11,265 nucleotides of DNA, taken from contig JAHECM010000094.1 of NCBI GenBank assembly GCA_024641725.1, positions 1-11,265 on the forward strand, in the 5' to 3' direction. The notes beneath the pieces were generated by a model. It was not told the DNA's origin, searched no databases, and saw nothing but the letters and a program-made list of their open reading frames with translations. The position numbers and the translations under genes were made by a program. Shown piece by piece: positions 5,214 to 11,265 of this stretch; the stretch's first letter is position 1; every line of letters starts with the position of its first letter. Source of the stretch: Limnohabitans sp. Its GTDB lineage: Bacteria > Pseudomonadota > Gammaproteobacteria > Burkholderiales > Burkholderiaceae_C.

Positions 5214-6107
5214 TCAGACAGTGGGGTTTGAAAAAAATGTTTGCGCCTCGGCAATCACTTGCTCTGGGGCTTCTTCGGCCAGATAGTGCCCGCAAGGCAA
5301 GGCCCGACCTGTCACCTGTGCAGCGCGCTCGCGCCACAAACCCAGCACGTCAAAGCACCGCCCGACCGCACCGTGTTCGCCCCACAACACACGCAGGGCT
5401 TGCGGCAGCAAGCGCGCTTGCGCCACATCGGCGCGGTCATGGCTCAGGTCGATGCTGGCACTGGCGCGGTAGTCCTCGGCAATCGACCGGGCTGTGCCGG
5501 GCAAAGCGGCGCAGCGTTCGTATTCGGCCAAAGCCTCTGGCGCAAAAGCCTGCAAGCCCGCGTACCGCGCCCCCATGACGCTGCGCACATAGCGCGCCGG
5601 GTCGGACTCGACCAAAGCCTCGGGCAGTGGCGGGGGCTGAATCATGAAAAACCAGTGCCAATAGGCCCGGGCAAACGCCTCACTGGTGTTCTCGTACATG
5701 GCCAAGGTCGGGGCAATGTCCAACAACAACATCCGGCCCACGGCCTGCGGATGGTCCGCAGCCAGGCGGTGTGCCACGCGAGCGCCTCGGTCATGCGCGA
5801 GCACATCGAAGCGCTCAAATCCGTGGGCCTTCATCACCGCCAAAGCGTCGAGCGCCATCTCACGCTTGCTGTGGTTGGCGTGCGCTTCGTCGGCGGCGGG
5901 CCGCGACGAGTCGCCATACCCGCGCAGGTCCATCAACACCACACGGTGGGTTTGGGCCAGCGCCGGTGCCACCCGGTGCCACATGGTCATGCTTTGAGGG
6001 TGACCATGCAAGAGCAGCAACGGTGGCCCCGAGCCAGCAGCGCGGGTGTGCAACTGCACGCCACCACGCTCGACCTCAAGAACATCAAAAGCAGGGAAAA
6101 AAGACAC
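5214..6107 (-). CDS. Alpha/beta hydrolase, haloacetate (fluoroacetate) dehalogenase type
   Basis: This 297-residue protein has a complete dehalogenase-type active site. The oxyanion-hole segment is LLLHGHPQS. The nucleophile is D106 in LAHDRGAR, followed by R107 and R110, which bind the carboxylate in fluoroacetate dehalogenase. The acid is D130 in LLLDIAPT. H151-W152 in YWHWFF and Y213 in EDYRA form the halide pocket, and the catalytic base is H274 in PCGHYLAEEAPE. Spacings closely match the well-studied family enzyme (Asp110/Arg111/Arg114, Asp134, His155/Trp156, Tyr219, His280). An aspartate nucleophile excludes a serine esterase; epoxide hydrolases share it but lack the H-W halide pair. 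The predicted reaction is haloacetate plus water to glycolate plus halide, in the cytoplasm. The start is GTG 6107, with GGA about 8-10 bases upstream. The gene lies 30 bases after the permease and 17 before the dehydrogenase. Native substrates may be non-halogenated acids. Confidence 0.85.
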   Translation of the reverse strand: MSFFPAFDVLEVERGGVQLHTRAAGSGPPLLLLHGHPQSMTMWHRVAPALAQTHRVVLMDLRGYGDSSRPAADEAHANHSKREMALDALAVMKAHGFERFDVLAHDRGARVAHRLAADHPQAVGRMLLLDIAPTLAMYENTSEAFARAYWHWFFMIQPPPLPEALVESDPARYVRSVMGARYAGLQAFAPEALAEYERCAALPGTARSIAEDYRASASIDLSHDRADVAQARLLPQALRVLWGEHGAVGRCFDVLGLWRERAAQVTGRALPCGHYLAEEAPEQVIAEAQTFFSNPTV

Positions 6108-6137
6108 TGTCCGAATCCGAAATGACGCCAGGGGCGA

Positions 6138-7052
6138 TCAGGGCTTGGGGGCTGCGGGCCGCACCACCAAACTCACGCCCAGCGCCGTGATGGCCGTGCC
6201 CAGCAGGGTCAGGGCGGTGATGGACTCGTCAAACAACAACCAAGCGATCATGGCGGTGGTGGGGGGCACCAAGTACATCAGGCTGGCCACTGTGGCCGCC
6301 GCGCCGCGCTGGATCAAGATGTAAAGCAAAGAGCTTCCGCCCAAGGTCAAGCCCAGCACCGACCAGGCCATGGCCCCGGCCAACTGCCCGTTCCAGTGCG
6401 TGGTTTCAGGCTCCAACCAGGCCAGAGGCAAGGTGACCGCGGCTGCTGCCAAAAGCTGCACCGTGTTGGCCGTGCGCACATCGCAGGGCTGCACAAAGCG
6501 TTTTTGGTAAAGCGTGCCGGTGGTGATGGCCAGCAAAGCCGCCACGGCCCAAGCCAAGTTGCCGGGCGTGACGTGGTCCAGCGGCGTGCCTTGGGTGAAC
6601 TTGCGAGAAACCACCATGACCAAGCCAGCAAAGCCCAAGAGCAAGCCCAGCCACTGTCGGCGGGTGACGCTGGGCTGCCCCTGTGATCGGGCCATGGTTG
6701 ACAGCCAAATGGCGGTCAACACCGGTTGAATGCCCACGATCAGGGACGACAAGCCCGAGCCCATGCCCGCTTTGACTGCGGCCCAAACGCCGCCCAAATA
6801 CCCCGCATGCATGAACACCCCGGTCACGGCCAAGTGCAGCCATTGGGTGCGGTTGCGTGGCCAAGCCACTTTGGCCAGCCAAATCCAAGCCAAAAAACAC
6901 AGGATGGAAAAAAAATAACGCCACAGCAAGAAGCTGAAAGGCGGGGCATACGGCATGCCAAATCGGGCCACGATGAAGCCAGTGCTCCAGATCAGGACAA
7001 ACACGGCGGGCATGGCCTTGACCCAGGCCGAGCTGTCTTGAGAAACGGTCAT
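6138..7052 (-). CDS. EamA/DMT-superfamily inner-membrane transporter
   Basis: This 304-residue, very hydrophobic protein shows about ten membrane segments in two EamA halves. The first half opens with PAVFVLIWSTGFIVARFGMP, a start motif typical of RhaT/YdcZ-type DMT permeases, and includes GLSSLIVGIQPVLTAIW near its end. The second half includes ALLAITTGTLYQKRF, SLLYILIQRGAAATVASLMYLVPP and LLGTAITALGVSLVV. Members export or import amino acids, nucleobases, sugars or other small metabolites; the substrate cannot be predicted here. ATG 7052 is chosen because it overlaps the pgsA stop as ATGA, implying translational coupling, and because the peptide then starts directly before the first helix; a longer reading to 7133 would run far into pgsA. 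Position in a cassette with a dehalogenase-like hydrolase and a hydroxyacid dehydrogenase suggests a small organic acid or related compound, by inference only. Confidence 0.9.
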   Translation of the reverse strand: MTVSQDSSAWVKAMPAVFVLIWSTGFIVARFGMPYAPPFSFLLWRYFFSILCFLAWIWLAKVAWPRNRTQWLHLAVTGVFMHAGYLGGVWAAVKAGMGSGLSSLIVGIQPVLTAIWLSTMARSQGQPSVTRRQWLGLLLGFAGLVMVVSRKFTQGTPLDHVTPGNLAWAVAALLAITTGTLYQKRFVQPCDVRTANTVQLLAAAAVTLPLAWLEPETTHWNGQLAGAMAWSVLGLTLGGSSLLYILIQRGAAATVASLMYLVPPTTAMIAWLLFDESITALTLLGTAITALGVSLVVRPAAPKP

Positions 7053-7618
7053 TTCACGCGGGCGCGAATTTCGGGCAAGGCTTTTTGCATGTAGTACACC
7101 ATCGACCAGATGGTCAGCACGGCGGCCACCCACACCAACACGGTGCCCCAGGCGTGCGTGTCGATCACACCGAAGAGCGCGCCGTCAAACAACAAAAAGG
7201 GGATCGCCACCATCTGCACCGTGGTTTTGAGCTTGCCCACCATGTGCACCGCCACGCTTTTGCTGGCGCCAATCTGGGCCATCCACTCACGCAGTGAAGA
7301 AATAGCGATCTCTCGCCCGATGATGATCAGCGCCACAAGCACATGCACCCGGTTCATGTGGACCAAAATCAGCAAAGAGGCGCAGACGAGGAACTTGTCA
7401 GCCACCGGGTCCAAAAAAGCACCAAAGGCCGATGCCTGATTGAGCTTGCGGGCCAAATAGCCGTCCAGCCAATCGGTGATGGCGAAGACCACAAACATCA
7501 GGGTGGAGATCTCGTTTTGGGCCTGCACCGCCATGTTCGGCAGGTAATAGACGCCCACAATCAAAGGGATCGCAAGAATGCGCGTCCAGGTCATGAGCGT
7601 GGGGATGGTCCAAAACAT
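7049..7618 (-). CDS. pgsA: CDP-diacylglycerol-glycerol-3-phosphate 3-phosphatidyltransferase
   Basis: This 189-residue integral membrane enzyme is close to E. coli PgsA in length (182). It carries the CDP-alcohol phosphotransferase signature D-G-x2-A-R-x8-G-x3-D-x3-D, seen as DGYLARK...GAFLDPVAD, which binds metal and CDP-diacylglycerol. Several hydrophobic helices surround it. It makes phosphatidylglycerophosphate, the committed step to phosphatidylglycerol and cardiolipin, in the inner membrane. The start at ATG 7618 gives MFWTIPTLMTWTRI, which aligns with the N-I-P-T-L-L-T start of PgsA proteins. The ribosome site in front of it is weak, and an in-frame TTG at 7666 would add 16 residues of unlikely sequence. 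The gene follows uvrC by 97 bases, the same order as in gamma-proteobacteria, and overlaps the permease start by 4 bases. Confidence 0.95.
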   Translation of the reverse strand: MFWTIPTLMTWTRILAIPLIVGVYYLPNMAVQAQNEISTLMFVVFAITDWLDGYLARKLNQASAFGAFLDPVADKFLVCASLLILVHMNRVHVLVALIIIGREIAISSLREWMAQIGASKSVAVHMVGKLKTTVQMVAIPFLLFDGALFGVIDTHAWGTVLVWVAAVLTIWSMVYYMQKALPEIRARVK

Positions 7619-7653
7619 GGGCTTGATTGTGCACCAAGCGAAGGCCCTGCTGA

Positions 7654-7706
7654 TTCGGCCGCTCAACCTTATCGATAAGCCTTGTCGCTAAGCCTTCGGC
7701 CGCTCA
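7654..7706. repeat. Direct repeat flanking a palindrome between uvrC and pgsA
   Basis: The 12-mer TTCGGCCGCTCA occurs at 7654-7665 and again at 7695-7706 (period 41). Between the copies is a perfect 12-bp palindrome CTTATCGATAAG (7668-7679), followed by an imperfect echo, CGATAAGCCTT then CGCTAAGCCTT. No T-tract follows on the - strand, so it is not a standard terminator. It lies in the uvrC-to-pgsA leader and could fold in RNA or be an intergenic repeat. Confidence 0.6.
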
Positions 7707-7715
7707 CCCCATGGA

Positions 7716-9656
7716 TCAGCGCAGCGCTTGGTAAATCGCCTCGGCCAGGTCTTGCGAAATGCCCTCCACCGAGGCCAGGTCTTCCACGCTGGCCGCCTCT
7801 ACCCCACGGACACCGCCAAAGCGCTGCAGCAGGCGTGCCCGTTTGCGTGGGCCAATGCCCGGAATTTCTTCGATCTTGCTGCCGCCCACACGCACCTTGG
7901 CGCGCTGCGCCCGCATGCCCGTGATGGCAAAGCGGTGCGCTTCGTCACGGATCTGGGCCACCAGCATGAGCGCGGCCGAGTCTTTGCCCAAATACACCTT
8001 GTCGCGCCCATCGGCAAAGACCAGCTCCTCCAAGCCCACCTTGCGGCCCTCACCTTTTTCCACGCCCACAATGCGCGACAAATCCAGCCCCAAATCGGTG
8101 AACACCTCACGGGCCATGCTGACTTGCCCCTTGCCGCCGTCAATCAGCACCAAGTCGGGCAAGCGCGCGCTGCCTGCTGCGCCGCCGTCTTGGGATCGCA
8201 ACGCCTCGGCCAGCTTGCCGTAACGGCGCATCAGCACTTGGCGCATGGCGGCGTAGTCGTCGCCCGGGGTGATGCCCTCGATGTTGTAGCGGCGGTATTC
8301 GCTGCTTTGCAGCTTGTGCTGGCGAAACACCACGCAAGACGCTTGGGTGTTCTCGCCCGCCGTGTGCGAAATGTCAAAACACTCCATGTGCAGCTGGTCC
8401 AAGTCGTCCGGAGCCAAGTCCAAGGCCTCGGCCAAGGCGCGTGTGCGGGCCTGCTGCGAGCCCTCTTCGGCCAAGAGCCTGGCCAGTTGCAGGTCAGCGT
8501 TTTTCTCGGCCATTTCCAGCCAAATGCGGCGGTGCTCACGCGGCTGCGTCACGGTGCTGATTTTGACGCCCGCCTGCTCGGACAGCGCCGAGATGAGTGC
8601 CTTGCTGACCGCCACGCTCAAAATCAAGAGCGGCGGCACCGGCACGCCCAAGTAATGCTGGGCCAAAAAGGCTTCGAGCACTTGCACCTCCACAGGCACC
8701 ACGGGCTCCCCCTCCTCCAGTGCTTGCAGGTCGGCGGCGTCTTGCACATGGGTCGGGAAATAAGGCCGATCGCCCAAATGCCGCCCACCGCGCACCATGG
8801 CCAAGTTCACGCAAGCACGCCCGCCTTGCACCCGCACCACCAAAATGTCGGCATCGGTGTCAGCAGCCGTGTCCACCGACTGCTGGTGCAAGACCTTGGC
8901 CAGTGCCGACAACTGGTTGCGCACTTCAGCGGCCAGCTCAAATTCAAGCCGCTCGGCGTGCGCCATCATGCGCGACTCCATCTCGCGCATCAGCGCGCTG
9001 GTTTCGCCGCGCAAGAACTGCTCGGCGTGCCGCACATCGGCCTGGTAGGACTCGGGGCTGATCAGGTTCACGCACGGGCCCGAACAACGCTTGATCTGGT
9101 AAAGCAAACAAGGCCGGGTGCGGTTGGCAAACACCGTGTCCTCGCAGGTGCGCAGACGAAACACTTTTTGGATCAGTTGGATCGACTCTTTGACCGCCCA
9201 AGCGCTGGGAAACGGCCCGAAGTAACGGTGTTTTTTTTCGACCCCACCCCGGTAATAGGCCACGCGGGGGTAGTGCGGCGGCTGCGGGGCCTTGACCACG
9301 GCAGGCAAAGCCTCGCGCCCAGTGCCGCTCAATTTGAGGTAGGGGTAGCTCTTGTCGTCTCGAAACAAGATGTTGAAGCGCGGGTGCTGGGTTTTGATGA
9401 GGTTGTTTTCGAGCAGCAAAGCCTCGGCCTCAGAGCGCACCACGGTGGTCTCCATGCGGGTGATCTTGCTGACCATGTGGCCTATGCGCGTGCCGCCATG
9501 GTCTTTTTGAAAATAACTCGATACCCGGCGCTTGAGGTTGAGCGCCTTGCCCACGTAAAGCAGCTGGTCTTGTGCGTCAAAGTAGCGGTACACCCCCGGC
9601 AAGGCGGGCAGCGCGGCCACTTGGGCGAGCAGGGCTTCATCATGGGTGAGAGACAT
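7716..9656 (-). CDS. uvrC: UvrABC excinuclease subunit C
   Basis: This 646-residue protein has the full UvrC architecture. The N-terminal GIY-YIG nuclease (about 15-95) shows GVYRYF, Y34 in YVGK, R43 and E83 in LLENNLIK; it makes the 3' incision. A cysteine cluster C171, C183, C191, C195 follows. The UVR motif (about 223-253) contacts UvrB. The RNase-H-like nuclease for the 5' incision shows D428 in ECFDIS, D506 in LIDGGKGQ and H574 in DEAHRF. Tandem helix-hairpin-helix motifs (about 596-646) include EIPGIGPRKRARLLQRFGG. The protein cuts both sides of bulky DNA lesions after UvrA/UvrB loading. ATG 9656 is preferred because the first residues lead straight into the nuclease; the longer open frame to 10001 runs through earP. 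It is somewhat longer than E. coli UvrC (610). It heads the pgsA/permease/hydrolase/dehydrogenase series and is divergent from earP. Confidence 0.97.
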   Translation of the reverse strand: MSLTHDEALLAQVAALPALPGVYRYFDAQDQLLYVGKALNLKRRVSSYFQKDHGGTRIGHMVSKITRMETTVVRSEAEALLLENNLIKTQHPRFNILFRDDKSYPYLKLSGTGREALPAVVKAPQPPHYPRVAYYRGGVEKKHRYFGPFPSAWAVKESIQLIQKVFRLRTCEDTVFANRTRPCLLYQIKRCSGPCVNLISPESYQADVRHAEQFLRGETSALMREMESRMMAHAERLEFELAAEVRNQLSALAKVLHQQSVDTAADTDADILVVRVQGGRACVNLAMVRGGRHLGDRPYFPTHVQDAADLQALEEGEPVVPVEVQVLEAFLAQHYLGVPVPPLLILSVAVSKALISALSEQAGVKISTVTQPREHRRIWLEMAEKNADLQLARLLAEEGSQQARTRALAEALDLAPDDLDQLHMECFDISHTAGENTQASCVVFRQHKLQSSEYRRYNIEGITPGDDYAAMRQVLMRRYGKLAEALRSQDGGAAGSARLPDLVLIDGGKGQVSMAREVFTDLGLDLSRIVGVEKGEGRKVGLEELVFADGRDKVYLGKDSAALMLVAQIRDEAHRFAITGMRAQRAKVRVGGSKIEEIPGIGPRKRARLLQRFGGVRGVEAASVEDLASVEGISQDLAEAIYQALR

Positions 9657-9696
9657 GGCGGCTATTGTCTGTGAAAACTCGGGCGACAATCCGAGC
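9657..9696. promoter_or_regulatory. Divergent uvrC/earP intergenic region with inverted repeat
   Basis: Only 40 bases separate the two start codons. They contain ATTGTC (9664-9669) and GACAAT (9685-9690), a 6-bp inverted repeat with a 15-base spacer. Each arm also supplies a TTGTC that could serve as a -35-like element on opposite strands, but no good -10 boxes are visible. Promoters for both genes must overlap here or lie inside the opposite gene. Confidence 0.35.
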
Positions 9697-10785
9697 ATGC
9701 AAAGCGGCCAACTCTGGGACATTTTCTGCACCGTCATCGACAACCACGGCGACCTGGGCGTGTGCTGGCGGCTGACGCGCCAATTGTGCGACGCCGGGCA
9801 CCGCGTGCGCCTGTGGGTGGACGACGCCTCGGCCCTGAGCTGGATGGCACCGGCGGCCCCCCAAGACCCCTGCATTGAATTGTTCAGTTGGCAGCAAGCG
9901 CGCCAAGCGGATGTGCTGCAAGCCCTGCCCCCGGCCGATGTGTGGATCGAAGCCTTTGGCTGCGAGATTCCCGAAAGCTTTGTGGCCCAGGCTGTGGCCA
10001 CCCGACAGCGTCAACCCGAGTGGATCAACCTCGAATACCTGAGCGCCGAAGACTGGGTGGCCCGCATGCACGGCCTGAGCTCGCCCGTCATGAGCGGCCC
10101 GGCCAAGGGGTGGCTCAAGCGGTTTTTCTACCCCGGCTTCACGCCCAACACGGGCGGCCTGCTGCGCGAATCAACGCTGCTGACACGCCAACAGGCGTTT
10201 GACCGCGCCGCGTGGCGGCGGCAACACGCCCCGCAGCTGCCCGACAAGGGCCTGTTGGTGAGCTTGTTTTGTTACGAACCCGCAGCCCTAGACGGTTTGC
10301 TGCAGCAGTTGGCAGGCACCTCGCACCAGCTGTTGGTCACCCCCGGGCGTCCCTTGGCCGCTGTGCAACAAGCGCTGGCCACCGGGTCAGGCGGCATGCC
10401 TAGCCTCCAATGGCGTGCCCTGCCCTACACCGACCAAGAGGGCTTTGACGCCATGCTCTGGGCCTGCGACATCAACGGGGTGCGAGGGGAAGACTCTCTG
10501 GTGCGGGCCCTCTGGGCAGGACAGCCCTTCGTGTGGCACATCTACCCCCAAGACGACGACGCGCATCACGCCAAACTGGACGCTTTTTTGGACTGGCTGC
10601 AGGCCCCGCAAAGCTTGCGGCGCTTTCACAAGATATGGAACGGCATCGACAGCGGCCCCCTGCCAGCCCTGGACGCGCTCACTTTGGCGGATTGGCGCGC
10701 ATGCACCCTGGCTGCGCGCCAAGCCCTGATGTCGCAGGCCGATTTGTTGACCCAGCTCACGGGCTGGACGGCCAGGGCAGCGTGA
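9697..10785 (+). CDS. earP: EF-P arginine rhamnosyltransferase EarP
   Basis: This 362-residue protein matches the EarP (DUF2331) family in length and in motifs from end to end. The N-terminal glycosyltransferase-B-type domain starts WDIFCTVIDNHGDLGVCWRL, including the two conserved aspartates D15 and D19. The C-terminal nucleotide-sugar domain has GVRGEDSLVRALWAGQPFVW with E265 and D266, then HIYPQDDDAH. The family transfers rhamnose from TDP-L-rhamnose to a specific arginine of elongation factor P in the cytoplasm, allowing EF-P to rescue ribosomes at polyproline stretches; this route is typical of beta-proteobacteria and some gamma-proteobacteria such as Pseudomonas. ATG 9697 is chosen because the conserved motif begins within 10 residues; an upstream GTG at 9646 would overlap uvrC. 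The ribosome site is weak. efp, the usual neighbour, is not present downstream within the window. Confidence 0.94.
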   Translation: MQSGQLWDIFCTVIDNHGDLGVCWRLTRQLCDAGHRVRLWVDDASALSWMAPAAPQDPCIELFSWQQARQADVLQALPPADVWIEAFGCEIPESFVAQAVATRQRQPEWINLEYLSAEDWVARMHGLSSPVMSGPAKGWLKRFFYPGFTPNTGGLLRESTLLTRQQAFDRAAWRRQHAPQLPDKGLLVSLFCYEPAALDGLLQQLAGTSHQLLVTPGRPLAAVQQALATGSGGMPSLQWRALPYTDQEGFDAMLWACDINGVRGEDSLVRALWAGQPFVWHIYPQDDDAHHAKLDAFLDWLQAPQSLRRFHKIWNGIDSGPLPALDALTLADWRACTLAARQALMSQADLLTQLTGWTARAA

Positions 10786-10849
10786 ACGACATGAACCGCC
10801 TGAACCCTCAATCGCTGGTAGCCCGAGACTGGCTGGCAAGCTTGCTGGC
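10786..10849. other. Short convergent spacer between earP and the acylase gene
   Basis: The two genes converge with 64 bases between stop codons. A 10-bp perfect palindrome, GCAAGCTTGC (10836-10845), lies next to the acylase stop and can be extended only with mismatches or G-U pairs. There is no T-tract on either side, so it is not a clear bidirectional terminator. No gene is visible. Confidence 0.5.
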
Positions 10850-11265
10850 TCAGGGCTCGAGCGTCTGCACATGGCGCACCAAGCCGGGCCGCAACTGCAA
10901 AGGCCGGTAACCGCCCTGCGCCCACTCACGGGCCATGTCGCGGCTGCGCGGCGAAAACACATGACCACTTTGGCCGGTTTGGTAGATAAACAGCGAATTT
11001 TCAAGTTCGGCCAGGTCGTACACCGCCCGCATCGACGCGGCATGCCGGTTGGCAAAGGGGTCAGTCTTTTCATTGGCCCAATACTGGCCCACGTTCACGG
11101 TGAACCCATCGCCACTGCTGGGCACGCGCACGTCAAACAAGGCAGCAAGTCCCGGCACCTTGCCCAAGGGCTTGTGGCTGCTGACGGCGGGGTGCCAATC
11201 CCCCCAGCGCCAAGCGGCCACATCTTGGCCTGACTGGCGGGCAATGCGCGCAAGTGCCCGGTCGA
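10850..11265 (-). CDS. Penicillin acylase family protein, C-terminal part
   Basis: A - strand frame enters from the right edge and ends with TGA at 10850-10852, giving 137 visible residues. The sequence matches the end of the beta chain of penicillin amidase/acylase-family N-terminal nucleophile hydrolases: DVRVPSSGDGFTVNVGQYW, then SMRAVYDLAELENSLFIYQTGQSGHVFS, then DMAREWAQGGYRPL. Family members are exported, cut themselves into two chains and hydrolyse amide bonds in compounds such as penicillins, acyl-homoserine lactones or other N-acyl substrates. The catalytic serine, the signal peptide and the self-cleavage site lie outside the window, so substrate and activity cannot be judged. The gene converges on earP. 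Confidence 0.85.
   Translation of the reverse strand, partial: DRALARIARQSGQDVAAWRWGDWHPAVSSHKPLGKVPGLAALFDVRVPSSGDGFTVNVGQYWANEKTDPFANRHAASMRAVYDLAELENSLFIYQTGQSGHVFSPRSRDMAREWAQGGYRPLQLRPGLVRHVQTLEP

Noticed and set aside
3895..5286. A 463-codon + strand frame covering the hupB promoter and the dehydrogenase antisense
   Set aside because: It has no domain signal and runs through a near-consensus promoter and the antisense of a well-conserved enzyme.
7728..9674. A 648-codon open frame on the + strand opposite uvrC
   Set aside because: It mirrors uvrC codon positions, has no recognisable domain, and arises from GC-rich codon bias; uvrC on the other strand has complete motifs.
10786..10910. 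A short + strand frame after earP (starting MNRLNPQS) as efp or another small gene
   Set aside because: No EF-P motifs, and it overlaps the antisense of the acylase gene.

Overview
The window looks like chromosomal DNA of a beta-proteobacterium, most likely Burkholderiales and probably Comamonadaceae. The basis is inferred, not searched: moderately high GC, protein sequence style, an EarP-type EF-P rhamnosyltransferase, and the pairings hupB-ppiD and uvrC-pgsA. Most of it is housekeeping DNA. I see no CRISPR array, defence locus, phage gene or clearly new multi-gene system. The oddities are at the left end, in the RNA signals around hupB/ppiD, and in the gene neighbourhoods.

Left end (1-1130, + strand). 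The last codons and terminal repeat of an IS3-family insertion sequence (1-112) abut the 3' part of a sensor histidine kinase gene (113-396), which has lost everything before the second half of its ATPase domain. An intact OmpR/PhoB-type response regulator (389-1129) follows with an 8-base overlap. This looks like a two-component operon broken by an IS, leaving the regulator without its kinase.

Middle (1350-3983, - strand). In transcription order: a strong sigma70-like promoter, a long 5' leader with inverted repeats, hupB (HU), tRNA-Val(UAC), a strong terminator, ppiD (membrane-anchored periplasmic folding factor), tRNA-His(GUG) and a second terminator. hupB and tRNA-Val appear to share one transcript. 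The hairpin after tRNA-Val ends about 20 nt before the ppiD start codon and leaves little room for a ppiD promoter.

Right-centre (4108-9656, - strand). A run of five genes: uvrC (excision repair nuclease), pgsA (phosphatidylglycerophosphate synthase), an EamA/DMT permease whose start overlaps the pgsA stop (ATGA), a haloacetate-dehalogenase-like alpha/beta hydrolase with a complete active site, and a tartrate/D-malate dehydrogenase-family enzyme. A small-molecule cassette (permease, hydrolase, dehydrogenase) thus trails a conserved uvrC-pgsA pair.

Right end (9697-11265). earP is divergent from uvrC across 40 bp and should modify EF-P, but efp is not beside it. earP instead converges on the 3' end of a penicillin-acylase-family gene that runs out of the window.
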